A stretch of 64,000 bases of DNA, from contig CAIIXF020000007.1 of assembly GCA_903813345.2 (NCBI GenBank), positions 24,911,564 through 24,975,563 on the forward strand. Direction: 5' to 3'. Shown piece after piece: positions 12,900 through 26,600 of the stretch (its first letter is position 1; each line of letters opens with the position of its first letter). The notes under the pieces are model-generated. The model made no database searches, was not told the origin of the DNA, and was given only the letters and a program-made list of their open reading frames with translations. The translations under genes and the position numbers were made by a program. The DNA is from Owenia fusiformis (Eukaryota > Annelida > Polychaeta > Sabellida > Oweniidae).

Positions 12900-15800
12900 T
12901 TTACCAGGGAGGGTTTTTTTTCCATAGGAAGGGATTGCTACTTAAAAAGTGGCCATTGGGGGTATAATCTCTGCCCATTTTCACTCTACTTATTCTTGAG
13001 AAATTTCCTTTGCGACTTTGTATGACCAAATAATGTATTTTTGTCTGTAATCTTGCTATATCATGTGACTTATAATTCATGGCATATGAATAACATATAA
13101 CACATTTTCGATAAATATTTCAAAAAAGCAAATGTATATTTGTAGAGAAAAATGAATCAATATCAATTATTACTATTGAATTTTCTCTGATTTTCAGAAT
13201 TATTCTGTTTTTTCTAACATGTAGAGTTACATTAGGAACTGAAATGAAGAGAGGACAGTTGCATCCAAAAGGATTGAGACTAATCCTCACATGGGGTAGC
13301 AGGAAATTGCTTATAATGCTCCTTAATTTCTTTTCTTTACAAAATACACTGAGTGATTTACACATGATTGACCATTTTTCAGCTGATTTTATTTGCATTA
13401 TTTTTGGCTGGATTTTTTGTTTATTTGATAATTCATCAAAAAAGCAATTCAATCTATCACTATTACAACAGTATTGGTTTGAACAAGTATTATAATATAA
13501 AGTGATGGTATTTCTGAATCAGGGTTAGTATTGCATAATATTATGCAGTCTGTGAGCCAATCAGATTACAGGATTTTCAATATTCTGCTCAACTGTACAA
13601 TAATCTGAATATTGTCCTGAAACTATACTAAGGTATTAAAAAAGTACTCAGGAATCATATCTTTAATTATCTCCAGTTTATATTAAAAGAGGAATGTCTT
13701 GGGTACATCAACAGGCTATAAATCAACCTATATAATATGATATACCCTTAGAAAATATCTCCTGGTTTTATTTGACTTTCTAATGGTAGTGAAATTATTT
13801 TAATCTAAACATATATTTTGGAAGTTTTATTCATGAATTGAGTAATAGGTTCTTATATGCGAATCTCTGTTGCATATATCTTATCCAGTTTTCGTTTTGA
13901 GGAATTTGCGGGAAAATCTAGTTTTTTCAGGATTTTATACCAGGGTATATTTTTATTCACCTTACCAGGGCAGCCAAGATACATTGATAAGTACCTCATC
14001 GAATTATTCCCTATGCAATTATATCTATTAGAAAAAGGAGATGCTCTTATTAGAGGATAGATAATCCAGAATTATTGTGTTTATCTTCTTGGAGAAACAT
14101 TGTGATATTAATAATTTTCCGTTTCAATAGAAATGTTGTATTCAATAATTTGATGAAGTATCGCAGGAAAAGATGTAGATATAATGATGTGATCAAATAG
14201 AATTAATAAATGTGAAAAATAATAGTTCTTTTAGTCTCTTTAGTACAAGACATGATATCCTTAATCAATTGGCTCAATATTTAATTATAAATTGGTTGTA
14301 ATTAAAGATAATATTGAAAGTACATGATATAAAAGTTATGGGAGGGATTGAGGTAGATTATGTAGGCGCTGCACCCACTTGAGCTTTTGAAAAGAAGTTT
14401 GGTGCACCCACCTGAAAATCTAAAGGAAATATTGCATTAGTCGAGGCTAATGTTAGTGTAATTCTGTAGGGAGAATTCAATTAGGAAAAGGTCAGAGCAT
14501 CATGGAATTTTGCCTCTGTGCATGATACTGAGTAGAGGATTCTATTGAAAACATAGTACAATGCTATAATGATTATGTGACCAAAGAGAATAATGCTTGC
14601 CCCTGTCATTATATTTATGATTACAGATAGAATTCATAAATGCATGTAGAAATTACTATAGGCTTTTCAGATTATGAAATACCTTTCTTATTCTGTTTGA
14701 ATCCATTCTAATTAAGAATTGTCAAGGACAGTTTTCTCTGTTAATGGAACAGTTATTTATGTAATGTTCATACTTCAAAAAGGCTTTACAGTCTTTTGCA
14801 TAGCTCCATTTATTTATAAACGATAATTACCCAATTTATCTTGATTTTCCAAGTCTGTGTACTGCACAGTACTCAGTATATACTGACCATACTCCTTGCT
14901 TTTGTAATTCACTTATGGACAATTTACAAATGATATACACATATTAATTCTGTGACATATTTTTGGCACCGACTATATGGAAATTATCTAATTTATATGG
15001 TATAGTTGTATGATATCAGTCCATGTGTATATTGTATTGTAACATCTTGAAGTCTAGGATAAAGTGTCACACTGTATTAGAAAAGGCATATCATAATTAT
15101 ACGTGGAGCAGTTACTAGATACAGGAAAGTGTGACGAGAATTCATGAAAAATGTCTCTTGAAATTAATTAGCCTTGAGTGGCCCTATGCGTGTTATAACG
15201 TATTATGATAATTATGGATTGTAATTCAGGAAATAGCTATTCATACCAAGGTAACAGTTTCAAATTATCGTCATAAGATTATTTTTATATTTTTTCATTA
15301 ATCTATGTATAATTTCTAGTCCTGTTTTGGTCCAGAGATAAGTAGAGTTGGCACTCGCCACTTCCTGTGCGCCTGACTTTCTGCATGTGAAGCTTGGTAA
15401 AAATAATTTTTGTTGAATCGATACTGTGTCAGGGTTGAATGGTGTAAGTGTATATAGAGATCTGTATCAAATTACTGAGACTGGGATGAGCAACTTAATT
15501 GCTTTTTACCATTTCAGTATTTTGATCTGTCCTTGGAGCAAAAGTTCTTAGCTTGAGTAATCTTTTACTATCACCTACCTGCGGTCCCTCGGGAGATACA
15601 CATATTTCCCTTGGGATAAACCCTGTATCCAAAACGGACCGTAATATCTTATAGAGGTGGGGGATAGGAAAAGGGAGAGGGGATGATTTAGTAGTCAAAA
15701 GGATGAAAATGATTGATTATGGATATAGATTAGACTAGAAGAAGGGGTTGGACAGAGGGGATAATTGACCAGGGTTCATGGTATAAAGAGGAGGGAACAA

Positions 15801-16390
15801 TTTACCAAGGTTAGGAGTAGGAATCTAGTTTTGACTGACTAGATCACATAAACCTCCTCAGACCTCAAGTCTATTCTCATGAACCAAGACCACAAGGAGA
15901 CAATGACACTGAGGGAAATGTCATAAATCCATTTTGTTCTAATCAAACAAACCCCCACAGAAATCGGGACGTCATGAGATGTTGACTCTCGAACGGCTTG
16001 ATCAATACTACTCTCTAATTGACCATTAATATTCTGTCAGCGAAACTGCATTCCTGATTTTATCCAAATATGGTCACCCGAAGATAAAGTATCCCAGGAG
16101 TTACAGTTTTCTTGAATAATTGAACAAGAACAAAAAAGAAAAAAATTGTCTATGAACAAGTAAGCAACGTTCAAACTCCACTAAAATTGCACTTTAATTA
16201 GAAACTGGTTGAAAGGAAGAAAAAATAAATTAAAATGAGCACTCTTAAATGTGGTTGTTTTAATAGGCAATTATCGTAATGTCCATTGGATTTAACAGAC
16301 TGTAAACCATTTGGAAATGTCTGATAAATCACTGGACCACAACATGTGAAATAGTCTGAAGAAGGGGAAGAGGCATGAGAAAATGGCATT
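12900..16390. other. Intergenic DNA, no gene recognised
   Basis: AT-rich. Small open frames (13120-13495, 13857-14060) show no recognisable domain. It holds one copy of a further repeat at 15541-15660, listed separately. Confidence 0.5.
15541..15660. repeat. Dispersed repeat, family C copy 1
   Basis: GGTCCCTCGGGAGATACACA, then GGGATAAACCCTGTATCC and AAAACGGACCGTAATATC, closely matching 60955-61065. Class unknown. Confidence 0.75.
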
Positions 16391-16392
16391 GT

Positions 16393-16505
16393 AGTCATGT
16401 TTTAAAATAGAAATTAGAATTGAAAGCAGTTGAATGAACAAGGAATAAAATAAACAGGCATGTAGTCAACATTCTGAATTATGTGAAAATATGAGAAAAC
16501 AATGC
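16393..16505 (+). repeat. Family A repeat, forward copy, 3' truncated
   Basis: GTCATGTTTTAAAATAG start, AACAAGGAATAAAATAAAC core and GCATGTAGTCAACATTCTG. It stops before the TTTTAGAGAG block. Confidence 0.75.
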
Positions 16506-18380
16506 AGATCAACTATTGCTTACAGCAAAAATTGTAGAATGGGCATGGTCGATCACAGTATGTTTTATATTGGGATTCTAGGATGTGACACTTTGCCAAT
16601 TTGTCTGGGTCTACTGGTAGAAGCTTGGTACATTTTTCTGACTCTGGCAGACTGCTTTGCGAAGTACTTATATTATTTTGACTGGATATATCTACGTAAC
16701 TTACAACCATAAAGAATGCTTGTTCACTTGTCTTCAGTCAAGTACATAACCCCCAAAAAACCTAGCCTCATAGCCAACTGACAGTTATCTCAAGTTCAGC
16801 CATTTTTCGTGGCTGTGAGTTATACTGTGCACTTCAAGTTATTTCATGGTCATAAGTCAAAATCCATGATCTTAAGAAGTAGTAAACCATGCCTTTAATT
16901 ATTTTCTTGTTCAAAGAGTCTGGACCAGTCCGCCTATTTATCTTCTTTTAATTGTTTTCGAGTCTCACTTCAAAGAAGGTAGCACTAATGACGCCTTAAA
17001 TGTTCTATTATTCCTTAAATTTCTATTAAAATTTTGATTTTAACGATAAATTATTGTCATAGGGAAGCATTGGACTAGAAGGAATTGAACCTTGGTGTAT
17101 GCCTGTATTGTATATGATTAAATAGAAAGTTGACTTTTGTTGGGTTTTCATGATTTGAAATTTTTTATCTTCAGTTAGAATCGTCAGCTTTCATGTGGAC
17201 CCCTGGAGTAATTTCTCAAGTATAAATAACTTTAGTACTTAAAATTGAAAAAATGAGATATGTTACCGAAGAAAAAAATTATCCTATATATTGTTATCGT
17301 CCAAATTATACAGAAATGTTATGAAATCATTTTCTTTTGTGATAGTAAGAGAGAAATGGAGAGAAATAGGTGTGACTAAATTAAAGGTTTATTCAAGGGT
17401 GGATATCAGTTTTATTCTGTTAGGAATGATTTTTACGATCCAGTACAAAACATACTGTTAAACCAGTGTTTTTCTTCAGTCATATGAAATATCTTGATAC
17501 ATCAAATTAGTGCAAAATAAAATACCAACTTTTTTTTCACCCTTCCAAAAATGTTAGAATTTTTAGGCGCTCCAAAAAATCACAGTCATTCAAGCTGACC
17601 AAATAAGGGCAATATCACTCTATTTCACTCAATATCATGGTATTACTTCATCATTGAAGATTTTGCATTGGGAGATTCATTTTTTATTTTTACATTTTGC
17701 GAGGGGAAATATTCTATGAAGCCTCTAGTTAATATGATCAATACTCTTACCTAGCTAGCATTGATAATAACAGTGTCATTCCCACTGTGGAGAATACACA
17801 GGAACACATGCTGAATCTTAAAAGCTATAATAAGTGAAGAACTTCACATTGAATTTGTCCTCAGCTAAGGTAACATAATACTTGATGCACTTAGGGAATT
17901 ACCAGGATCATACACAGCGTTTATAGGATATAATTTTTAGCACTTTAATATTCGGAGATAATTTATAGGTCTTCACGTCAGTGTTGTATTCACTCAGGAT
18001 AAATATTTGAGGAATCATTCTGTTATTAGAAAGTGGCGGTTTTATCAGGATAGTGAGATGATAAAAGCATCAACATTTTGGATAAATACACTAACTGTAT
18101 ATTCATGACAAGGCTCGGGAAGTAAAAACAAGGATCAAACGGACTATTTATAAAAGTAAGTTGAGTACCATGTTTTGATAAGGCACTCATTTTTTTATTT
18201 ATAAAATTTGTACATTAATAATAGAATATTGAAGAGTCAATTTGGAGGTATATTTGTGACTCTGACATATAACGGTACATACTAAATATTTATAGGCATT
18301 CATATTCTAATTCATATCTATACTAGGAAAGAAATCAGAGAAAAAGTTTCAGTTTCAGACATTGACTTTGAGTATCAGTC
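16506..18380. other. Intergenic DNA, no gene recognised
   Basis: AT-rich sequence without a recognisable gene. Overlapping opposite-strand open frames at 16491-16712 have no supporting features. Confidence 0.5.
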
Positions 18381-18545
18381 CAGGCCCGTAGCCAGGGGGG
18401 TTCGCTGGGTTTGGGCGCCCCTCTACCTGGCCAAAAATTCTTTCAAAATCATGCAGTTTTTTACCATTCTCAAGTGATTTTAGCCATATTTGGGCCAAAA
18501 TTGTCAAATGTGAACCCCCCTTGGCAAATCCTGGCTACGGGCCTG
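18381..18545. mobile_element. MITE with CAGGCCCGTAGCCAGG terminal inverted repeats, copy 1
   Basis: The 165-bp element starts CAGGCCCGTAGCCAGG and ends CCTGGCTACGGGCCTG, a perfect 16-bp inverted repeat. Inside, GGCCAAAAATT and TTTGGGCCAAAATTGTCAAA are shared with the copy at 27309. It has no coding capacity. I found no clean target-site duplication, so the superfamily is undetermined. Confidence 0.9.
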
Positions 18546-19159
18546 CGGTCTATCAGAAGAAGTAGGTGGGGGAGAATGTAATTAAAATAAATCAAGGAAA
18601 GTTTATGTGTTATATACTAATATGTTCATACTATCAACTGCTTGTGATTTCATTGAACAGGGAGTGAATACATCCCCTAAACCCCTATACTGTATACAGT
18701 ATATATAAAGAGAAAGGACTCAAAACATTCAAGGAAATATACCTTCAAACGTGTCCTGTATTAACACATGGCAGCATTGCAAAAGAACAAAGCCTTTTAA
18801 ACCATGAAAAAATTATGTTCAAATGTGTCTGGTGAAAAATTGACATCTAAATGTATGATACGGGATACCCTGAGTGTCAAATGACATTATTATTTTTTCA
18901 TTGTTACCCCATTTTATCTGAAGTATCCCAATAATTCCATTATTTTTTAGTCTATTAACTTCAGTGTTTTAAAACTATTAACCTCGAGGGTAGCCCTTCA
19001 TAAAAAATGTATAGAAAATAACAGAAATCATCCAGGTTTTGCGCAATAATGTAGATTCATATAGCTGAATCAGCCTTATCTCCTATTGGCATTAAGTGAT
19101 TCAGCCATGACAATATCATGGGAAAGTCGGAGAAATATCACGGGAGTTGTGTATTTGTT

Positions 19160-19309
19160 ATGCTAAATACAGTAAAAAATAGTAGAATTAGCAAGGAATA
19201 AGGTATACAGGCATGTAGTCAACACTCTAAATTGTATAGAAATGCACGGAAATCAGGCAGTTTATTCAAATTTTAGAGAGAAATTGAGTGAAAATGCAAG
19301 AGCAGACGG
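19160..19309 (+). repeat. Family A repeat, forward copy, 5' truncated
   Basis: AGCAAGGAATAAGGTATACA, then GCATGTAGTCAACACTC and TTCAAATTTTAGAGAG, with a good GAGCAGACGG end. Confidence 0.85.
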
Positions 19310-19763
19310 AGATTTTAGTCAAGGGTGGATTATTGGAACGCATTCTGTTGCAAGCAAGAATATTGTATTTCTCAGATATATACAGAAGTATAAAGTAGGC
19401 ATTTCCAAAACATGAATGAGAGCCAATAAATTTGTATTCCTCAAAGTTGTCTATTTTTACAGAGAAAATTCTGATTGAAGATTTTCAAAATAAATTTGGC
19501 ACATTTTTGAATTCTTGAAAATACCTATTAGAAGATTGGCAGCAAACTTCTCATGCAATCCTCAAGTTTTTTCTATTTTTAGTCTATGGTAAATTATCCA
19601 AGTTTTAATTGTAACATTATGAATGGATTCCTTTTTGACACAAGATTGTGTGAAATCAACAAAAGTCATCCACACTCTGTTATTGATTTCTCATCAGACA
19701 GGGGTAGTCTTTTACACACTATCAACCCTGTTAGCACTTTCTAACTATGGAAAAATAAATATT

Positions 19764-19900
19764 GGTCATGTTCTAAAATGTAAAATAGAGTGGAAAAGAG
19801 TGGAATCATCAAGGAATGGAGTATATAGTCATATTGTCAACACTGCAAACTATAGAAATGCCAAAAAGTCAGATTCATAATTAGATTTTAGAGAGAAATC
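19764..19900 (+). repeat. Family A repeat, forward copy
   Basis: GGTCATGTTCTAAAATG start, GAGTGGAAAAGAGTGGAATC and GTCAACACTGCAAACTAT. It ends at GATTTTAGAGAGAAATC. Confidence 0.8.
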
Positions 19901-19909
19901 TCCTAAAAT

Positions 19910-21540
19910 AGACACCATATTCTAATTTCCAAGCATTGGAACTGTTATACTTTGACAACTTGGTAAGGCCAAGTTCTGTTATTAATTTCTTGCCATGGAT
20001 TTTTTTCTCTTTTGTTCATTTTTTAATTTTGATACCCAAATATCAAAGTCTAAACATGGTCAATGTTCTTCGTTGTGGGAGAACATCTTTATTTATATTT
20101 ACTCTGTTTTGGCTTTTATATAAAAAATCATAGACATGATATGTTTATGAAGCTGTCCCAAGATGTCCTGAATCTCATCAGAACTTCTATTGTTTGAATC
20201 ATGTCTTGGCTGTAAATAGAGCGTTATTAGATACAATCCAAAATACAGACACCAAGAACCAAACCCATCTAAATAAATAGACTGACTCGGGTTACAATTT
20301 TCCTTGTTGCACTGCATTAGACTGTGTAGTGAGATGTATATATACACATATTCAGTATTTGTGTTTTATAAATTGAAGTATGGTTTTCAGAAATGTTTGC
20401 AAATAATAAGAGGATTAATGTCTTCTAAGTCTACAATATCATCTATCTAAGTAAACAAGATATACTTTCTCTGTATTGAGGAACTATAAAGGTGGTTCAA
20501 AGGTGTTCCATAAAGTCGAGGAATTTACTTTTTCCTTGCTGATACTTTTTGCATGAGATAGTGACGAATATAACTTCTAACTTGTCTTTGATACACCTTT
20601 AAATGTTCTTAAAACTTTTGGAATGATCTTGTAGAAAATCTATAAAGAAGTGTTGAATTAATAAAGGGAAGATTTCAGTATCAGAGGGTGAAGCATGGAG
20701 TGTACACAAAGTGGTTGCAATTAGGAAATTGCCCATTGATCAGTTCTCATCTCGGAAAGTTTAAGGTGGTAAGGTCTCGATTCTATTGAACCTACCTGAA
20801 TAAGGACAATTAGTGCTTTCTTAATTTTCTGGTTTTACATTAATTAAGAGTTTTGCAGGATGACTGACTTCTTTAATTTAATGATTATATGTCACTCTTA
20901 AAGTGGTAGTGATTTCTTCTACAAGTGGTGAAATGTCACTACTACAAGTGGTGACGTCTTGAGAGAGACTTTGTTTTTGTGACTGTGATTGAGAGTTTGG
21001 TGTTAGTGTTTGGTATTGGTTTTAACCAATTAGTGTCTGTAACACCTTGTTACACTTCTGCAATGGTTTGTTATAACTTACCAGCTGGTGACATATTTTC
21101 ATGTTAATGTCTTGTTATTCTTATTCAAGTGACTCAGTTCTAAAGGCCTGTCAGTGTAGTCGCAGAATGTATTCATATTCATAATATTCGTATTGTAACC
21201 TAATGGGATTTATATTTCAAAAAATGAAAAAAAGATTTTCTTGAGTCATATATTCAATATCAATTTAATGAAACTCAGATGAACTCATATGCAAGGTCAT
21301 TGAAAGTAGATTGATTGAAATAGTGAGTGAGAATTAATATGAATTATTACTTAAATTTCCTCAGGTTGTAGTTATACACTTCATCTCTTTATCTAAAATA
21401 TATATGAATTCCCTGATTTAACAGCAGATCTATGTAATGTAACTGTTTACGTCATGCCTAATGAAGTTATTCCATGCTGATTCCAAGAGGGGGAGAAACC
21501 CCAGGATTCAAAGATGACATACGCTTATAATGTAAATCTG
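19910..21540. other. Intergenic DNA, no gene recognised
   Basis: AT-rich. Short imperfect repeats of AAGTGGTGA lie at 20900-20960. Nothing coding is supported. Confidence 0.45.
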
Positions 21541-21544
21541 TATT

Positions 21545-21665
21545 GAGATGACATCGTCGCTGATTGGTTTAGCGAATCGATCGTTGATTGGTTCAAAACT
21601 AGGTCAATTTGAAAACTTTGAAAACCAAGATGGAGGGTAAACAAATATACGTACTTCCGGGAAAG
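21545..21665 (+). promoter_or_regulatory. Putative TATA-less APC promoter
   Basis: Two inverted CCAAT boxes, TGATTGGTTT at 21561 and GTTGATTGGTTC at 21583, lie 24 bp apart and about 40-70 bp upstream of CCAAGATGGAGG. That sequence resembles a YY1 element at a start codon. An ETS-like ACTTCCGGGA follows at 21653. Local CpG content is higher than in the surroundings. No TATA box is evident. The call is inference from motif clustering upstream of the first APC exon found. Confidence 0.5.
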
Positions 21666-21687
21666 GAGGTGCGCGAAGGTGGAAATC
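21630..21687 (+). CDS. APC: Tentative APC exon 1 (short N-terminus)
   Basis: The ATG at 21630 has A at -3 and G at +4. Three possible donors in the same frame leave one base of a split codon: after 21636 (GTAAAC), after 21678 (GTGGAA) and after 21687 (GTATGT). Each matches the phase required by the acceptor at 23371, which starts with two bases of a split codon. The shortest gives M-E-D-D-G-L-T-D. The frame stays open to 21755, then stops. The joining is inferred only from phase and position, and the exact donor is unknown. If correct, this isoform starts without the dimerisation coiled coil that opens vertebrate APC. Confidence 0.35.
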
Positions 21688-23370
21688 GTATGTCATCAAT
21701 TGAATCATGGGGTTTCCCTCCTCTTGCCGATTCCATTCTTCCACCATTGGTTGGCTAAGGTGAAGACTTGTTATGCTACATTAAGGACGGCACATCAACT
21801 ACTGTACATCCCATTTTCTCCTAAAGGAGAATACCTCCCCCCCCCCCTACCATTTCCTGTTCCCTGACGTAGGGATACAAGCCCCAGCATTCCTTCCTGC
21901 CACCAGGAATGGTTTCTATTTTGGATTAAACTCCCAATATTTTTCTCACATTTAGCGTTTGTTTTAACAATAAATCATCATTTAACTCAGCAAGTCGCTA
22001 CAATTTCATAGAGAATTCATAATTATTGTTATGTAAACCCTTATCAAATTGAAATAATCATTATGATATTCTTTGTCAGATAAAGTCAGAGATGGAATGG
22101 ATAAACAAGGAATTTTGTGAAGTTGCATGCAATATAGACTTGGTATTATATCGAAAAACAGGGAAAAATAAGATTTTCAGAGAGGAATAGCTGTAAAGAC
22201 ATTCGGAATGTGAAATATTTCTAAAGGTTGAATATATTTGAATGAATTTGCCAATATTTTCTCATTGATTTGTTTTGTGTTATGGCACAGAAGTTCTGCA
22301 GTTCTTACAAAAAGGTCATAATGTCGATGCAATAATGTGGTGTACCTAAGTTAAATATTACATTTTGGTCATGCCTATTTCTTGCTTTTCTCTCTGAAAT
22401 TTCGCTAAACAGCTATATTTCTTGTAAAGTGCAAAATAAAGAAGTGATACTTGAATGTTTCCTTATTTTATTTCTTAAAGATTTCACTCTTATCTGCTCT
22501 TTTTGGCATTTTAAAACTAAACTATCGCTGAATTTGCTTCGTGGGTTATTTACAGTTTTTCCATAAAATAAGAAGTTATCACGCTGTTAGTGTTTTTTCA
22601 TATTCATGAAGTTTTTACAAATTTTTAATAATGAAGCCATTTTATGATATTACTGCTTATATAGTAGTTAACCCTTTTCGTCTTACTTACATTTTTTATA
22701 TTTTTTAAATTAGAAATGTAATATACTTAGACGGTAAGAGGGAAATGTAGCATTGTATCATATTACAAAAAATTAAAAAGCTGTATCTTAAACTTACAAT
22801 AGAATTTATTTAGGAGTATACAAAAATATATTTAGTTAAAGATGGGAACCAGTGTAATTAATTTCAATATGATGTCTTGTCTTATACATGAATATGAAAG
22901 AGAAAAATGGTTTGTTGGCTAAAAAGGAGTCATGCCAGCTCCTCAAAATTCATTAATCACAAACTAAGAATATGTTTACGGCAGGATACTAAGCATGAAA
23001 AATGTGTTTTTCTGGCAAACTGTAACCAAAAAGCAGGTGCTGACTTAACCTGAGTCATAAAAATTTGCAAAGTGGAAAAGATAAATTTGTGATGTTATAC
23101 CACCATGAAGATTTAAAATAGAAAGAAATCGTTTTATTTATGTCTGTTTGAAAATACATGAGATGTAACTTGATAGGGTTGGTTGCCAGTATCTTCAAAC
23201 TTTCCTGGTTTACTTGGCTTGTTACTTATCAAATTGAATATTCTAATCCTCGCTGCAATAGAGTGAGGATGTATTCATGTGATGAAAATGTGTGAAAGGT
23301 CTATGTAACACCCTATTTATATAAAAACATAATTAATCCATTTTAAAAATATTATTTTCTGTTTTTTCAG

Positions 23371-23635
23371 ATGATGGTTTAACAGACAGCAATACAAACA
23401 ATACAAACACAAACCAAGGTGGAATACAAACTACACAAAAAACACAAAATGATAACCCAAATGAAACTGCCAACTCAAAGCCAAATAACACAACTGCCAA
23501 TATACAGTTAAATATCGCAAATCACCATAATTCACAGGATAATTCACAGACACCACCACAAGAGGGCAGTCCGAGCAAACGGCAAAGCGGCGACAAGGAA
23601 TTATATTCGCTGTTTCTGGAACTAGATCGAGAAAG
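23371..23635 (+). CDS. APC: APC exon 2 (Asn/Thr/Gln-rich leader and start of coiled coil)
   Basis: The acceptor TTTTTTCAG ends at 23370 and the donor GTTAGT follows 23635. The reading starts with two bases of a split codon. The first ~60 residues are low-complexity Asn/Thr/Gln, then ELYSLFLELDRER matches the family's ELEKER segment. Entry and exit phases equal those of the matching vertebrate exon, so upstream coding sequence must exist. Confidence 0.88.
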
Positions 23636-26600
23636 GTTAGTAGGATCTTTCAAGAAGATTTTTAAATGTTTGTTTCATAAAGAATGATCTTCCATCGGGA
23701 ATTATGATCCGAGCTTGCATTCTGATTTATCAGGATCCCTCTTTATCTAATGGTTGTGAGAGATACCTTCTCTCTTCAAGAGATAATATAGGTTTTGGAA
23801 CCATCCTCCAAACGCAGTGCTCTAGACATCACCTACTACATTCCTTCTTTCCTCTGGAAGGTCAGTTACCAGTTCCAGAGGCCTGTGTTCGGAGGATGCT
23901 TTGGAACCTACTGTACAATGTGTATTTGGTTAATTCAGCTTTATTATTATGTATGTGTATTGGAATTTTGTGTCTCAAATGGCTCAGTTATAACCAAAGT
24001 GAAAATTGAAGTATCTAAACTCATCCCAAGAGAAAATAAGAAGCTATGGTTATGCACATCAATTCCCTCACCTTATTGCTATTTTTGCCTCTCATTATTT
24101 GTAGCCTGTTGATGAAATTCAATAAGAATTCCATGGACTCCTAGGGGACATTGAACTCCTACATACATGTACCTAAACATGATAATATTTAGTTTAAGAA
24201 AATGAACGTCTGCTCAGGCTTTTTTGATTTGATATCTCTAAAATTTGAATGAAGTATTTGATTTTCTTGTATTTTCTTACAATTCAAAGCATTGGCTACA
24301 TTCTCGCTATAATTTCTTGCCACTCTTTTTCACCATTTTGAATTTATCATTTTGCATCCTTTTTTATGATGAATGTGTATATTTCTGCAATGTAAAAAGT
24401 GTACTCCATGTTACCTCTTGTTATTTCATCTTCATTTTGTGAAAAAGAGTTACATAATAGGAAATTGTCTATGGGCTATTGGGATATAATAAGAAAACGC
24501 CTCGGGCATATAAATGTCTGGTATTGATCTCTGCTAGTCTTTTCATGGTACCTTGCAAACAAAACACTGCGGTCATGTTTTGAAATTCAAACTATCACGA
24601 AAAAGAGTGGAATCAGCAAGGAATAAAGTAAACGGATGTGTATATTATACTCTTAATTGTATCAGAGAATTTATTCTTTAAAGAAAGGAAAAACGTGAAA
24701 AGAACATGACCAGTAAGATACTTAAAGAATATAAATAGGATAGCATTCTAATTTTCCACCATCTATCCAAAAGATTTCCAGTGAGAGAATTTTACATTTT
24801 CTGAAAATGATCTGATTGAAATGTCTGATTTTCCAAATTTTTTATATAAACATGAACGACAACTTCATATTTGTTGAATATATGTTCAATACGTTTATCT
24901 CCTGCATGAGTGAGGGAATCGAAATTTTGTGTCGGCCTGAATTCAAGAGTGTCAAACTTTGCGGCTATTCCTGAGAATTCTTCATTTACAAAAAGCAATA
25001 CTTACTATATTTTAATCCAATATGTTCTTAGGCTATGCATTTGTTTGTGTATCATGATCTAATGTTTAATTCAGTCGTGTCATCCAAAGTTCAATAATTT
25101 CAAATGTATTAGACGTTCTCTGAAATTAAGCTTCCGGGCATTTTAGTGATTTGCGTAATGTAAGTCTGATTAAAAATAGTTCCCTCCTGAGTTTTAGTTC
25201 TCAATTAGTAAAATGGCATTTATCCTCTAACCCTCTTACCAGTTAAATGGCAAAGAATTACATGAATTTGGGTTGTTTTAAAGTATGAAATTCTGATCTG
25301 TTCATTCAAATAAAATCCTCATTGCTTCTTTAGTTCATGAAACATTATAAGGGTCTTTCAAAAAAGATTTGCATGAATATGTCCAATCATAAGAATAGTT
25401 CACCAATCTTATAAATATATGAATTAACATATCGATGGCAAAATAATGAATAAGATTTCATCCAATTCGAGTGCATTCTCATTTTGAGATGTTCCCTTAT
25501 TATTTTGCAAATTCTGTAAACCACCAAGTTTAACAATACTCTATTGTTTTTACATTAAAGAAACAAAACTCACAAATGCATGTTCTCAATGGTGTTTTAT
25601 AAATGGTGATTGTCGTCTGTCATGTGGTGTCTTTGAGAATTTGCATGTTGATCCTTTGATGTTTTCTCCATCTCGCATCTGTTCTTTTCTTATTAAGCCA
25701 CAGTTACTTTACTCATAACGATTATTTGGAAACAATTTTTGTTTGTCGCAGGTAAGGACTGAATAGAATCAAATATTGCTTGAAAATGCATGTATCAATA
25801 CAATTTGATCAATCGTGAAATTTTAACTGACATGGGCATAGCTAAAGCATGACAACATATAGTGAGCCTTTAGCATTATATTTTGAGCCTTTAACATTAT
25901 ATTATAAGCCTTTAACATATGACGAGCCCTTAAATATAATACAAGGCTTTGACAGTACATTTTGAGCCCTAGAGATTGTGAGCTTTTAATGTTACGTGAT
26001 GGGTATTCAACATTACTTATAAGTCTTCAATTCTTCAATATCGCATTTGAAGCCATGAAGTAGTAAGTCTAAATGTCAAATATGTTTCTAGATGCATAGC
26101 CACAGGGTCAATGTGACATTTATGATAAGACAATATGAAAATATATCCCCAATCTATGTGTGCATTAGGAGATGAACTGTATGATTATGATGGACCGATA
26201 CCTTATTAGGATATATTACATCTCTCGCTTGGGAAAGATCATTTTGCACCTATGATAAATATGTGTCTTGTCGTTACACCACATTTTCCACAGTTGTTCT
26301 TTTTAAAGTTTGTTTGAAATATTTTAGTTTTTTGGCAATTTTAGACAATTTGAGGTGTTAACAACATGTCTCTTTATTTTATTCCATGCTGATTCCACTC
26401 TTTTTTCATTTTTCCCAAAATTTCTCAAAATTGGCCATTTCCAGGTAATGAGATATTTTATGGAGATGTTCATAAAATTTTCTACAGATTCTATCGATCT
26501 TGCATAATGTACTAGCTTCCTGACCATTGTTTGATCTCCGTCCTCTCATTGTTTGATCTCCGTCCTGTCATTGTTTCTATATTGATCTGTTAAACGGACA

